A stretch of 64,000 nucleotides of DNA, from positions 310,001 through 374,000 of the forward strand of contig CAWUEW020000002.1 in the NCBI GenBank assembly GCA_963921255.3. The letters run 5' to 3'. Position 1 is the first letter of the stretch. Every line of letters begins with the position of its first letter. This DNA comes from JANSYL01 sp963921255. GTDB lineage: Bacteria; Pseudomonadota; Alphaproteobacteria; Rhodobacterales; Rhodobacteraceae. The position numbers and the translations under genes were made by a program. A model generated the notes under the pieces. It made no database searches and was not told the DNA's origin. It saw only the letters and a list, made by a program, of their open reading frames with translations. This document shows, in pieces, positions 42,417 to 52,036 of the stretch.

Positions 42417-43742
42417 CTAGCCGCTGACCGCGCTCGTCAGAACCTCGATGCGGTTCAGGTCATGGTTGCCGCGCAGTTCCAGGGTGAACGAAACCATGTC
42501 GCTGTCGAACCCGCGCAGGTCGATCCACCAGGTGTCGAGGATTGCGACCTCTTCCATGCGGCTCTTGCGCCGAAGGCGCAGGCGGGCCGTGTCGCCGTCG
42601 GCGAAGGTCAGGCGGACGACCATGTCGCGCGTCGCGCCATCAACCATGCGCAGCGCCAGAAGATCGGATGCCGCCATATCGGCCGACACCTCGAAGGACG
42701 CATCGTCCCCGTCGGGCGTGATCGTCCCCGCGGTCGCCAAAGGGCCGTCGGCCTGAAGCGCGCCCAAGAGCATGCGCAAACCCGCCTCGTTCAGTTGGTA
42801 GGTATAGGGGAATTCCCAGATTAAGAGATCGGGGCGCTCTTCGGCATAGGCGCCGGTCAGGATGTAGGTTTCAAACGGACCGACCATGCCACCGCCCGAG
42901 ACGGACCGGTTCACGATCGGACGCTGGAGAGCGGCCGACAGCGCGTCGGCGCTTTGGTACTGGTCCCGCCCGTAGCGGTCAGAATAGCTGGTGCCCAGGA
43001 GAACCGCTGCCCGGCCCTCGTCGCCGTCGCCCAGAAGACCACCCGACCCCGGCAGGACCGGCGTGTAGTCAAACAGCGCGCTCTGCTCAGGCGCGGGTGC
43101 GTTGCCGCAGGTGGCTTCGACGATTCGGCTGAGCGAGCCGCGTTCGGCCGCCATTTCAACGACATCTAGTGCGCTTGGCGCAAAGGCAGGGGGTTGGCCC
43201 GGCTCAAGAACGGCGGCCAGGGCCAGTGCGCTGTGGGCCGCCCCAAGGTTCGTCCAATGGGTGTCGCGATGGAAATAGTAGGATTGCGCAAATTCCGGCT
43301 CCGACAGGGCCACATCCAGCAGGTTGGGCGCCACGGCACCCGCCGACTGGAATTGCGCGATCATGTCGTTGAACGCCTCGGCCTGGGCGTCCAGATCGTG
43401 GGCCCCGGCCGCGCCCGCGGTGGCATCGAGAACCGCCTGTCCCGCAACGACGGGGCGCGGCGGCGCGACCAGCATCGCCAGTTGTGTGCCACGTGCGGCC
43501 AATTCGTCGACCAGCTGTGCCAGCAACTCTGCCTCGGTCCGGTTCAGGACATAGCGATAGTCCAACTGGTCGCTTGCGAAGATCCATCCGGTTTCGGTGG
43601 AATTGTAGATCGGGGCCAACCGCTGATAGCGGCGTTCCAGGGCGTCGGCGTCCAGCATGGGGGCGCAAAACGGCTCGGCCAAGGCGGGCACGCCGAGCGT
43701 GCTTGCACAGATGGCGAGGGCGATGAGTGATTTCGGTGTCAT
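42417..43742 (-). CDS. algX: Alginate O-acetyltransferase AlgX-like
   Basis: A 441-residue periplasmic protein: signal peptide (residues 1-22, cleavage after A-L-A), an SGNH-type acetyltransferase domain with D-T-H-W-T-N-L-G-A and the nucleophile serine in L-L-G-T-S-Y-S-D, and a C-terminal beta-rich region (from about residue 330) like the carbohydrate-binding module of AlgX. In Pseudomonas, AlgX transfers acetyl groups to polymannuronate in the periplasm. It is the last of the four genes; its start overlaps algJ by 4 bp, and a strong terminator follows. Confidence 0.88.
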   Translation of the reverse strand: MTPKSLIALAICASTLGVPALAEPFCAPMLDADALERRYQRLAPIYNSTETGWIFASDQLDYRYVLNRTEAELLAQLVDELAARGTQLAMLVAPPRPVVAGQAVLDATAGAAGAHDLDAQAEAFNDMIAQFQSAGAVAPNLLDVALSEPEFAQSYYFHRDTHWTNLGAAHSALALAAVLEPGQPPAFAPSALDVVEMAAERGSLSRIVEATCGNAPAPEQSALFDYTPVLPGSGGLLGDGDEGRAAVLLGTSYSDRYGRDQYQSADALSAALQRPIVNRSVSGGGMVGPFETYILTGAYAEERPDLLIWEFPYTYQLNEAGLRMLLGALQADGPLATAGTITPDGDDASFEVSADMAASDLLALRMVDGATRDMVVRLTFADGDTARLRLRRKSRMEEVAILDTWWIDLRGFDSDMVSFTLELRGNHDLNRIEVLTSAVSG

Positions 43743-44767
43743 GGGAAGCTCCTTGAGTGGATGTAACGCTCCGGGATTTCCCAGAGAACATAGGTGGGGG
43801 AGAGGTCGGTGATGGCGCTGCTATCCAGCGCGTCTTGCATCGGTCGGAACGGACCTTGCCCTTCGACCGAAAGGTTCACGAGGGTCAGGCCCGTGGCCTG
43901 CTGAACGGCCCCGCCGAAGTTGAATTCCGTCCGCGCCGAAAAGCTGGTCCCGATCAGGACGACGTCGATGGCGACGTCCCCGAACAGGCCAAGCCCATCG
44001 GATTGTGCGGTTGTGACCGGCACTTCGATCATTTCCGGTGCAGGGCCGACCCAAGCGGCAAACGGACCGGCGTCAACGAACGGAAGAAGGTCACCGGCGA
44101 AGGGTTCGGCGCCAGCGACGGTTGTTTCGAACACCGTCTCGCCCGTGTCGCGCAGCGCCGTCGCATCTGCGATGGCTTCGGCGGCGACCTGCGCGCCGAA
44201 AACGCTCCAATGCGTATCGGTGCGCATGAACGTGTCACCGGCAGGCCGGGCATCCGTTAGGGCAGCCTCCAGATCGACGGGCGCGAAGCCCTGCGCGGCC
44301 AGCATCGCCAGCGCGTTTTGGTAGCGGGCCTCGATCAGATCACCGCGCGCCCGGGGCAAGTGGTCGGCATAGACCCGCGCCTTGTCGGGGATCACAACGG
44401 GGATCAGCGTGATGTCCGCAGCCGCGAGGCGGGCCTGGGCCTCATTCAAGGCGGCCTGAAACGCCACAGCCTCGGTCGGCTGGCGAAATTCTTCCGCGGT
44501 GAACAGCCAGTCCCGCTCGGCAATCACCACGTCGGGACCGGCCTGACCAAACAGGCCAAGCGCCAGGGCGGTGTAGGCGGCCTGCGCCGCATCCGTGAGC
44601 GGCATGTGCTCGGTAAAGGCGGTTTCGTAGGCACGCTGAAAGCTCCCACGCCAGACGGCCGTTTCACTCTGCGGCATCGGCGTGGTTGCAAGACCGATTG
44701 CGCCTGGCAGAGCCACGGCCGCGATGAAGGGCAGCGAAACCGACATGGGGGTGTTTGGGGATGTCAT
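43739..44767 (-). CDS. algJ: Alginate O-acetylation protein AlgJ-like
   Basis: A 342-residue SGNH/AlgJ-family protein with an uncleaved signal anchor (residues about 8-28). The conserved D-T-H-W-S-V-F-G-A catalytic Asp-His pair and the V-L-I-G-T-S-F-S-A serine motif are present. The ATG at 44767 follows GAGGTG; 17 upstream residues in frame overlap algI and are not coding. AlgJ is thought to relay acetyl groups from AlgI in the membrane to AlgX. It has both neighbours expected from the Pseudomonas algIJF-X system. Confidence 0.88.
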   Translation of the reverse strand: MTSPNTPMSVSLPFIAAVALPGAIGLATTPMPQSETAVWRGSFQRAYETAFTEHMPLTDAAQAAYTALALGLFGQAGPDVVIAERDWLFTAEEFRQPTEAVAFQAALNEAQARLAAADITLIPVVIPDKARVYADHLPRARGDLIEARYQNALAMLAAQGFAPVDLEAALTDARPAGDTFMRTDTHWSVFGAQVAAEAIADATALRDTGETVFETTVAGAEPFAGDLLPFVDAGPFAAWVGPAPEMIEVPVTTAQSDGLGLFGDVAIDVVLIGTSFSARTEFNFGGAVQQATGLTLVNLSVEGQGPFRPMQDALDSSAITDLSPTYVLWEIPERYIHSRSFP

Positions 44768-44777
44768 GTCGAACACC

Positions 44778-46172
44778 TCAGAATTGGAAGTAAAGAAACG
44801 GGGAATAGGTGCGCGCACTCAGGACCATGGCGGACATGACCATGAGCGTGGCCGTCCGTGCCCAGGTGCCGGTCGCGACACGCGGCCACGCCGTCTGCAG
44901 ACGCGGTGCCTGGGTGGACAGGACGCATCCGACGATCAGGGCCACAAGTTCCAACGATTGCGTCGCGTAGAACACCTCGGCGGTCAGCGAGATCCCGTTC
45001 AGGCCCACCATCCCGCGGTACATGTCGAAGGCTTGGCCCACGGATGTCGCGCGGAACATGACCCAACCAATCATCACGATCAGCATCGTCAGCGCCCAAC
45101 CCAATCCCAGTGGCCAATGCGGCTTGCCCGGCTTCACGCCCATCAGGCGTTCGACCGCGAGGGCCAGGCCGTGCCACGCCCCCCACAGGATGAACGTCCA
45201 GTTCGCGCCGTGCCACAGGCCCCCCAACACCATCGTAAGCATCAGGTTGCGATAGGTTTTGACAGCACCGTGGCGGTTGCCGCCAAGCGGCACGTAGAGG
45301 TAGTCCCGCAGCCAGTTGGACAGGCTGATATGCCAGCGCCGCCAGAACTCGGTGATCGACTGGCTGACATAGGGGGAGTTGAAGTTTTCGACGAACCGAA
45401 AGCCAATCATCAAACCCAGGCCAATGGCCATGGCCGAGTAGCCGGCAAAGTCAAAAAACAGCTGGATCGAATAGGCCAGCGCGCCCAACCATGCCTCGGC
45501 CAGGGTCGGTGACGACAAGGCAAAGACGCGGTCCGCCAGCGGGGCGACGGTGTCCGCGACAAGGACTTTCATCGCCAATCCGATCACGAACCGCTGCACA
45601 CCCGCGGCGAATTTTTCCAGGCTGTGCGTGCGATCCTGAAACTGGTCGGCCAGGTCCTTGTAGCGCAGCAACGGGCCGGCGATCAGTTGCGGGAAAAGTG
45701 CCACAAAAGCCATAAAATCCATGAGGTTGCGGGCCGGGGGCGCATCCTTGCGCGCGACGTCAATGATGTAGCTGATCGACTGGAAACTCAGGAACGAGAT
45801 GCCGATCGGCAGGATGATGGTGTTCAATGTAAAGGCACTGGCCCCGAAGGCCTCGGTCAGACCGTTTGTCATGCCGACCACGAAATGCGCGTATTTGAAG
45901 TATCCCAGGGCCGCCAGGATCAGTGTGACGCCAATCGCGACCGCACGGTCCCGGCGCGTCTGCGTCTGGGCCGTCGCGGCAACCGCGGCGCTGACATAGC
46001 TGACCAGCGAAATACCGACGACCAAGGCGAGGTAGTCAACGCGCCACCATCCGTAGAACGCATAGCTTGCCATCAGGATCAGGGCCGAGCGCCAAGGTTT
46101 TGGCGCCAGGTAGTAGGCCGCCAGGAACAGGGGCAGAAACCCAAAGATGAAGATGTGCGACGCGAAAACCAT
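44778..46172 (-). CDS. algI: MBOAT acyltransferase AlgI
   Basis: A 464-residue polytopic membrane O-acyltransferase with about eleven helices. The MBOAT catalytic histidine lies in G-G-L-W-H-G-A-N-W-T-F, and the second conserved region is E-F-W-R-R-W-H-I-S-L-S-N-W-L-R-D-Y-L-Y. These match AlgI, which passes acetyl groups from a cytoplasmic donor through the membrane. It starts 3 bp after the algF stop. DltB is the main alternative, but the algF, algJ and algX neighbours decide. Confidence 0.93.
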   Translation of the reverse strand: MVFASHIFIFGFLPLFLAAYYLAPKPWRSALILMASYAFYGWWRVDYLALVVGISLVSYVSAAVAATAQTQTRRDRAVAIGVTLILAALGYFKYAHFVVGMTNGLTEAFGASAFTLNTIILPIGISFLSFQSISYIIDVARKDAPPARNLMDFMAFVALFPQLIAGPLLRYKDLADQFQDRTHSLEKFAAGVQRFVIGLAMKVLVADTVAPLADRVFALSSPTLAEAWLGALAYSIQLFFDFAGYSAMAIGLGLMIGFRFVENFNSPYVSQSITEFWRRWHISLSNWLRDYLYVPLGGNRHGAVKTYRNLMLTMVLGGLWHGANWTFILWGAWHGLALAVERLMGVKPGKPHWPLGLGWALTMLIVMIGWVMFRATSVGQAFDMYRGMVGLNGISLTAEVFYATQSLELVALIVGCVLSTQAPRLQTAWPRVATGTWARTATLMVMSAMVLSARTYSPFLYFQF

Positions 46173-46175
46173 GGC

Positions 46176-46763
46176 TCAGTCCGCCTCGATCACGGGGCCG
46201 AACTGGTTTTCGATGAGCTGGACGCGCCCGTCGGCCACCACGAAGGTGATGTTGACGCCGCGGCGCAAGATCACGTCGAACTCTTCGACCATTGCGCCGG
46301 CCTGGACGCTCAGCGTGACAGCAAGCGGGTTGACCGCCCGCGACCCGATCGCGCCAGCGCGGGTCGGATCGATCACGGTGGCGCCGCCGCCGGCCACGTT
46401 CAACTGCGCCGCCGGCCCCGCTTCGTTCAGGAGAAACAGGTAGACTTTGGACGGGTTCGGTCGGGCCGGTTCTTCGATCACCGTCAGCCCGCCAGCCTCG
46501 GCCAGCACGGTGTAGTGCGCGCCCGGCTCGGCGCCGTCCAGTGCGCTGGCCGAGATCGCCACGTAGGTCGCTTCGGGCAGCTCGTCCACGGTGAACGTCC
46601 GCCCGAACAGGGTCGGCGCCGCGTCGAGACCGCCGATCTGGCGCACGAAAACCGCGTCGGACGGCACGGCGGCGCCGTACAGTCCGTCTTCGAGTTCAGC
46701 GGCCGCCGGCAGGGCCATCAGGCCGAGTGCTGCGCCGCACAGAAGGTGAGAGATGCGTGTCAT
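46176..46763 (-). CDS. algF: Alginate O-acetylation protein AlgF
   Basis: A 195-residue periplasmic protein with a signal peptide (residues 1-22, cleavage near A-A-A-E), then L-Y-G-A-A-V-P-S-D-A-V-F-V-R and F-L-L-N-E-A-G, characteristic of AlgF. It has two beta-rich halves. AlgF is required for acetylation and interacts with AlgJ and AlgX. It is the first gene of the acetylation operon; a conserved palindrome at 46839-46854 lies 76 bp upstream of its ATG. Confidence 0.88.
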   Translation of the reverse strand: MTRISHLLCGAALGLMALPAAAELEDGLYGAAVPSDAVFVRQIGGLDAAPTLFGRTFTVDELPEATYVAISASALDGAEPGAHYTVLAEAGGLTVIEEPARPNPSKVYLFLLNEAGPAAQLNVAGGGATVIDPTRAGAIGSRAVNPLAVTLSVQAGAMVEEFDVILRRGVNITFVVADGRVQLIENQFGPVIEAD

Positions 46764-47253
46764 GGCAATTCCTTTCGATGTTGCAGTGGAGGTACATCGG
46801 AAGGAGGCGCCGCTGCGGTCGGCAAAGGCATAAAGGCCCTATTCTGAGGTATAGCCCGACCTCCGAAAGAGCGCGCTTTCTTCAGTTTTCAGCGGAAAAG
46901 GCGCGATGCCCGGGGCGTTGGACCCGCGCGCAAAGCGGTCAGGGCACACTGCGGCGTAGGTGGGAAGACGCACGCGCGCAGCGGGCGATCCATCAGCGCT
47001 CCGGGCCTTCTCGGGCTCTGCGGTTTCGGGTGTCCGCCAGGTGAAAATGTTAGCGCGCAACACACAATCGCTGCAATTGCGTGGCATGCAGACCCGCGAA
47101 GATCGAAAAAACCAAGTTAAAACGACATGAATTCAAAACGTTAAGGAGTATCCGCGGGCCTATATACTTTTGAGACGATCTCTATACCCATGCTGGCTTA
47201 GCCTCCCTCTATAGATATCGTATCTCTCTGGCCGTAACCCTGGAGCCCCCGCT
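46764..47253. other. 490-bp intergenic region between divergent alginate operons
   Basis: It holds the algF-side palindrome at 46839 and, near the alg44 side, an AT-rich stretch (47085-47240) with three CTATA elements (47160, 47186, 47210 region) that could hold promoter or half-sites. I found no convincing ORF or hairpin with T-run in it. Confidence 0.5.
46839..46854. promoter_or_regulatory. Shared 16-bp palindrome, copy 1 (algF operon)
   Basis: CTATTC-TGAG-GTATAG, arms symmetric except at the inner position. The same CTATnC-n4-GnATAG pattern recurs upstream of algA, algD and the FIST-kinase-regulator operon. Confidence 0.65.
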
Positions 47254-48654
47254 GTGAAAATTCGGCACGAACGTCCAATGTCTGACCTCTCTTTCGAGGT
47301 CCGCGCCCCCCTCGGCCTTGAACTGGCCACGGGGGAGACGGTGACGATTGCCAATTGGTCACTCGATGGCTTCCAGTTCCCCGGCGATAGCGACGTCTTG
47401 CCGAAGGAGGCCACGCTCTCCATTCCGTTCCAAGGCGTCGACATTCGCTTCCCCGTGAAGCTGGAACGCAAAGGCAAAGACCGTTTCCTGACATTCGAGG
47501 GGCTGACCGGACGGCAGCGCGAAACGCTCGCCGTGTTTTACCGGTCGCTCCTGTCGGGTCGCATGGCGTCGACCGAAGAGGTCATTACCAGCCTCGATAC
47601 CCCGGTCGATCTGGTGCCCATGGAAGAAACCGAAGAAGAGAAGGAAGTCGCAACAGCCGGCAAATCCCCCCGCAGTCTGCGCGCGCTGTTCTCGGTCGTG
47701 CTGTATCTGGTGTTGGCGGCTGTCATCTTCTGGACCCTGGGCTCTGGCATCTACGGACGCATCTCGACGGTCGACATTCATAATGCGCGGGTCGAGGCCC
47801 CCCTGGTCAATCATGCGGCCGCGCAAGGTGGTTTTGTTTCAGAAATCGCCGTCAGCGTTGGCGACACGGTGTCGGCGGGGGATATCCTTGTCCGGATCAT
47901 TACCCCCGAAGGCGAGGCCGCGATCGCGGATGTTCGGGCACGGATCACCTCAATCGAGCAACGTCTGGGAGACGCCATCCTGCGCGAAGCGCGTCTGGCG
48001 GCGCGGCTTGCGCAAGAACGTCTCGACCTTGTGGCCGCCGTATTGTTCGCCGCGCCGTCGACCGAGCAGCGCGCCCGCGAGGCGCTTGAAGCCTTTGATG
48101 GACGCTGGTCCGCAGACCATATGGACCTGTTCGAAGCGCATGCCGCCACGCTGCGCGAGATCGACAGCACCGAGGACGAACTGCGGCGGCTTCGGCGGGA
48201 ACGCGGACGGATCGGCGAAGCCCGCGAGGCCCTCCACGTCATGGCGACCGAGGATGGCATCGTTCGAAACATCGACGTGCTGCTCGGCCAGTTCGTGGCG
48301 CGAAGCACTCTGGTGGCCACGGTCGAAGGCACTCAGGCCCGACAGGCCCGCGGCTGGCTCGATCAGAGCATGGCTGCCTCGGTCCATCTGGGGATGGAGG
48401 TTGATGTTACGATCAACGCAGGCGGTGGGCGTGAACGCATCGCCGGTCAAATCTCGGATCTGCAGGCCGGTATTGATCCGGAGCTTTCGCCGGAATTCGG
48501 GATGATCGTCACGGTGGCGTTCCCCGACTACAGTGTCGAGGATGCGCGCGAGCAGCTTCCGCACCTGATGCCTGTCCAACTTGAAGCGCAGCGGGCATGG
48601 GCCGCACGGTTCTCCGACCGGATTGACTCGATCACCGGTTTCTTCGGGGGATGA
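47254..48654 (+). CDS. alg44: Alg44-like PilZ/membrane-fusion protein of alginate polymerisation
   Basis: A 466-residue protein in the Alg44 arrangement. It has an N-terminal cytoplasmic PilZ domain (about residues 3-110, with the N-W-S-L-D-G-F half of the c-di-GMP motif), one transmembrane helix (about 145-165) and a periplasmic HlyD-like region with a lipoyl-type hairpin (about 170-440). In Pseudomonas, c-di-GMP binding to Alg44 activates Alg8. The arginine half of the PilZ motif would be R-H-E-R at residues 4-7, spaced one residue shorter than R-x3-R. Start: GTG at 47254; ATG at 47278 is an alternative that would lose these arginines. It is followed 3 bp later by alg8. Confidence 0.86.
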   Translation: MKIRHERPMSDLSFEVRAPLGLELATGETVTIANWSLDGFQFPGDSDVLPKEATLSIPFQGVDIRFPVKLERKGKDRFLTFEGLTGRQRETLAVFYRSLLSGRMASTEEVITSLDTPVDLVPMEETEEEKEVATAGKSPRSLRALFSVVLYLVLAAVIFWTLGSGIYGRISTVDIHNARVEAPLVNHAAAQGGFVSEIAVSVGDTVSAGDILVRIITPEGEAAIADVRARITSIEQRLGDAILREARLAARLAQERLDLVAAVLFAAPSTEQRAREALEAFDGRWSADHMDLFEAHAATLREIDSTEDELRRLRRERGRIGEAREALHVMATEDGIVRNIDVLLGQFVARSTLVATVEGTQARQARGWLDQSMAASVHLGMEVDVTINAGGGRERIAGQISDLQAGIDPELSPEFGMIVTVAFPDYSVEDAREQLPHLMPVQLEAQRAWAARFSDRIDSITGFFGG

Positions 48655-48657
48655 TCG

Positions 48658-50244
48658 ATGCATGCGCCCGAAACAGAATACGCCTTTGACAAGGATCTAA
48701 CCACCCGCCTGTCCACGTTCCGGGGCCCCGCGAAGAAAGGGCTTCGCAAGTGGAGCTGGCGGCAGCTTGTGTTCCTGGCTGCATTGTTTGGCGGGATCGG
48801 TTGGTTGCTGGTCAACACGTCGAACCGGTTCTTCACCCCCGACACGCTGCACGTGACGCTTGTCCTGGGCACGCTTGGCATGTGGCGGTTTGGCTGGTGG
48901 TTCACGCACGCTGTTCGCGCCGAGATCTATCGGCGCACCCGCTGGCCCAAGAAACGCGCGGCGGCGGACGCCGTTTGGCAAAGCGGCTGGCGGCCCCGGC
49001 GGTTGCACATCCAGATGACCACCTACTACGAGGAACCCGCCATCACAAAGCGGGTCATCGGCTCGATCCTGGGGCAAATCCGGCGCGAGCGCATTCCGAC
49101 AACACTCTACATCGGAACCGGCTCGTCCTATGACGAAATGATCATCCGGGACTTTGTCGAAAAACATGCCCAGGATATCCCTGACGATCTGGCCGAGCTT
49201 GTGTTCCTGCGCCAGAACCAGCCGGGAAAACGCATGGCGATCGGGATGATCCTGCGGTCAATCAATCGCAACGGCGTCGACCCGGACGACCTTGTTATCT
49301 TCATGGATGGCGATGCGCTCTACGGCAATGACGTGCTTGAAAAGACCCTGTCGATGTTCGGGGCGGACCCGGACCTTCAGGCGTTGACCACCGATGAAGA
49401 GGTGATCTGCTACGGGCCGAAATGGATCGAGTCGTGGCTGAACATGCGGTTCGCGCAACGCCGCCTGGCCATGCAAAGCCACGCGATGTCCGACAAGGTT
49501 CTCACCCTGACCGGCCGGATGTCGGTCTTCCGGGCGCAACACATGCGGTCCGAACGGTTCATCCGCACGATTGAGGCCGACCACCTGGATCATTGGCTGT
49601 GGGGCCGGTTCCGGTTCTTGTCCGGCGACGACAAATCGACGTGGTATCACATGCTCACCCGCGATGCGAAGATGACCTATGTGCCGGACGCGACCGTCTA
49701 CACCATCGAGGTGATCAAGGAAAACGGCCTTGAGCGGATGATCCAGAACTTCCGCCGCTGGTCCGGGAACATGCTGCGCAACGGGAGCCGCGCCATCGCG
49801 CTTGGGCCGCGCAAGATCAAGCCGTTCATCTGGTGGTGCGTTGTCGATCAGCGGATTGCGATGTGGACCATGATGGTCAGCCCAACCTTGGCACTTCTGG
49901 CCGCCTTCTTCGATCCGCTCTACCTGTGGTCCTGCCTGATCTGGGTTATGTTCAGCCGGATCGTCCTGTGCCTGTTTCTGTACAGCTACAGCCGCACCGT
50001 CGATCTGAGCTGGCCGTTCATCCTGTATCTCAACCAGGTCATCAACGCGTCGGTGAAGATTTTCATGATTTTCCACCTGTCCAAACAGAAGTGGTCCAAC
50101 CGCGGCAACCAATCTGCAGGTGGCGGCGAGGGCTGGTTCGCCAAACTTCAAAATGGAACGGCCAAGGCACAGCTGGTGATCGCCGTGACCGGATTCGTGA
50201 CCATTCTGGCGGTCTACATGGGCGCTTTGCCCAATCCGTTCTAA
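48658..50244 (+). CDS. alg8: Alg8-like mannuronan synthase (GT2 glycosyltransferase)
   Basis: A 528-residue membrane glycosyltransferase. It has two N-terminal helices (about 35-80), a cytoplasmic GT2 domain with F-M-D-G-D-A (D-x-D metal site), a T-T-D-E-E-V segment, and F-R-R-W-S-G-N as the Q/R-x-x-R-W-type processivity motif, then C-terminal helices (about 400-525). It would polymerise GDP-mannuronate made by AlgD. The alg44 gene directly upstream and the algA/algD genes downstream favour Alg8 over cellulose or hyaluronan synthase. Confidence 0.9.
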   Translation: MHAPETEYAFDKDLTTRLSTFRGPAKKGLRKWSWRQLVFLAALFGGIGWLLVNTSNRFFTPDTLHVTLVLGTLGMWRFGWWFTHAVRAEIYRRTRWPKKRAAADAVWQSGWRPRRLHIQMTTYYEEPAITKRVIGSILGQIRRERIPTTLYIGTGSSYDEMIIRDFVEKHAQDIPDDLAELVFLRQNQPGKRMAIGMILRSINRNGVDPDDLVIFMDGDALYGNDVLEKTLSMFGADPDLQALTTDEEVICYGPKWIESWLNMRFAQRRLAMQSHAMSDKVLTLTGRMSVFRAQHMRSERFIRTIEADHLDHWLWGRFRFLSGDDKSTWYHMLTRDAKMTYVPDATVYTIEVIKENGLERMIQNFRRWSGNMLRNGSRAIALGPRKIKPFIWWCVVDQRIAMWTMMVSPTLALLAAFFDPLYLWSCLIWVMFSRIVLCLFLYSYSRTVDLSWPFILYLNQVINASVKIFMIFHLSKQKWSNRGNQSAGGGEGWFAKLQNGTAKAQLVIAVTGFVTILAVYMGALPNPF

Positions 50245-50257
50245 AGGCCCGCGGCCC

Positions 50258-50273
50258 CTATCCTTAGGGATAG
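50258..50273. promoter_or_regulatory. Shared 16-bp palindrome, copy 2 (algA)
   Basis: CTATCC-TTAG-GGATAG, fully symmetric outer arms, 104 bp before the algA ATG and 14 bp after the alg8 stop. It is followed by two small hairpins in the algA leader (GCCCGAA/TTCGGGC near 50280). Confidence 0.7.
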
Positions 50274-50376
50274 CGGCCTGCCCGAAATGTCCTTCGGGCT
50301 GTCCTCCCGGACAGAAGATTACGTGAAATCAGATGGGTAGGTAGGTGTCAGTTACCATTCTACCTGGAGAATTCCA

Positions 50377-51813
50377 ATGATCATCCCCGTAATCCTTGCC
50401 GGCGGCTCTGGCACCCGCCTGTGGCCGGCATCCCGCAAAGACTATCCCAAACAGTTCACCAACCTGACCGGCGAGTTCAGCCTGTTTCAAGACACTGTGC
50501 GCCGCCTGTCGGGCCCGATGTTCCAGACGCCGACTGTCGTGACCGGAACGGACTATCGCTTCATCGCGGCCGAACAACTGGACCAGATTGATTGCTCCGA
50601 CGCGCGTGTGCTTTTGGAACCCGTCGGTCGCAACACCGCCCCCGCGATTCTGGCGGCAGCCCTGCAGTACGAGGCCACCCCGGACGCGATCATGCTGGTT
50701 GCCCCGTCGGACCATCGCATCGGCAATGTCGCCGCGTTTGGCGCCGCACTGGCCGCCGGCGCCGAAGCCGCCGCTGACGGCAAAATCGTCACGTTCGGGA
50801 TCAAGCCGACCGCACCGGAAACGGGATACGGCTACCTCGAGATGACCAAGGCGATGGTACTGGGTTACCCGCAACCGTTGAAATCCTTTGTCGAAAAACC
50901 GAGCCACAAGGTTGCGCAAGACATGCTCGAGGGCGGGCGTCATCTTTGGAACGCTGGCATCTTCATGTTCCGCGTCGGCTCCATCATCGAAGCGTTCGAA
51001 GTGCTGGCCCCGAAACTGGTGATGCCCTGCCGCGCCGCGCTTGCGAGCGGATCGGAAGATCTGTGTTTCTTCCGCTTGGGTGAAGAGGCCTACGCGCGCT
51101 GTGAAGACATCTCGGTCGACTATGCGATCATGGAAGCCGCCGACGCCCTCGAAGTTGTGCCGGTCGATTGCGACTGGTCCGACCTGGGATCCTGGCGGTC
51201 GGTGCACGCCACCGCCGAGCAGGATGCAAATGGCAACGCCCTGTCGGACGGCGCCACGCAGATCGGTTGCTCGGGCTCGCTGCTGCGGTCGGACCGACCC
51301 AACACGAAGATCGTTGGTTTGGGCCTCGAAAACATCGCGGCCATCGCCACGGGTGACGCCATCCTCGTCGCCAATATGGAAGACAGTGAGCATGTCAAAA
51401 CCGTGGTCGCCGAGCTGAAAAAGCAGGAGGCCCCGCAGGCCGAAAGCTTCCAGCAGTGCCACCGTCCGTGGGGCCACTATGAAACCATCGCCCTTGGCGA
51501 GCGGTTCCAGGTCAAACGTATCATGGTCAAACCGGGCGGCCGTCTGAGCCTGCAGTCGCACCTGCACCGCTCGGAACATTGGGTGGTCGTGGCCGGCACG
51601 GCAACTGTGACCGTGGACGAGCGCGTCGAGCTGCTGTCGGAAAATCAGTCGGTCTACATCCCGCTTGGCGCGGTTCACCGGCTCGAGAACACTGGCAAGG
51701 TGCCCCTGACGCTCATCGAAGTGCAGTCCGGCCCCTATCTCGGTGAGGACGACATCATCCGCTACGAGGACATCTATGCCCGTGCCGACGCAGCGGAGAA
51801 ACAGGCCGCGTAA
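50377..51813 (+). CDS. algA: Mannose-1-phosphate guanylyltransferase/mannose-6-phosphate isomerase
   Basis: A 478-residue bifunctional enzyme supplying GDP-mannose. The N-terminal nucleotidyltransferase begins with L-A-G-G-S-G-T-R-L-W-P-A-S and has the F-V-E-K-P substrate lysine. The C-terminal cupin (type II PMI, from about residue 355) has R-P-W-G-H-Y and a metal-binding S-H-L-H-R-S-E-H-W. It has its own palindrome-bearing leader and a strong terminator after it. Similar enzymes serve GDP-fucose or colanic acid pathways, but algD follows here. Confidence 0.94.
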   Translation: MIIPVILAGGSGTRLWPASRKDYPKQFTNLTGEFSLFQDTVRRLSGPMFQTPTVVTGTDYRFIAAEQLDQIDCSDARVLLEPVGRNTAPAILAAALQYEATPDAIMLVAPSDHRIGNVAAFGAALAAGAEAAADGKIVTFGIKPTAPETGYGYLEMTKAMVLGYPQPLKSFVEKPSHKVAQDMLEGGRHLWNAGIFMFRVGSIIEAFEVLAPKLVMPCRAALASGSEDLCFFRLGEEAYARCEDISVDYAIMEAADALEVVPVDCDWSDLGSWRSVHATAEQDANGNALSDGATQIGCSGSLLRSDRPNTKIVGLGLENIAAIATGDAILVANMEDSEHVKTVVAELKKQEAPQAESFQQCHRPWGHYETIALGERFQVKRIMVKPGGRLSLQSHLHRSEHWVVVAGTATVTVDERVELLSENQSVYIPLGAVHRLENTGKVPLTLIEVQSGPYLGEDDIIRYEDIYARADAAEKQAA

Positions 51814-51845
51814 CTCCAGGCAACCACATTTTGGTTGATGCGGTC

Positions 51846-51890
51846 GAGCCGCGGAACACGCCCCCGTTCCGCGGCTCATTTCGTTTGTTT
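51846..51890 (+). terminator. Rho-independent terminator after algA
   Basis: Perfect 12-bp stem GAGCCGCGGAAC/GTTCCGCGGCTC with an 8-base loop, followed by ATTTCGTTTGTTT. It separates algA from algD, so algD needs its own promoter. Confidence 0.88.
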
Positions 51891-51910
51891 AACCGTTTTG
51901 AATAGGGCCC

Positions 51911-51926
51911 CTATCCTTTTGGACAG
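51911..51926. promoter_or_regulatory. Shared 16-bp palindrome, copy 3 (algD)
   Basis: CTATCC-TTTT-GGACAG, with one deviation in the right arm, 111 bp upstream of the algD start and just after the algA terminator. Confidence 0.65.
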
Positions 51927-52036
51927 TGCCAGTCGTCCTTTGCGCCGCCATCTACCCCTCGGGGCGATTCTTTCACGCAGTTCAAAGCGTTACCTCTCTG
52001 ATCAGACGAAGAAATTCATTCCGATAGGAACGCAAA

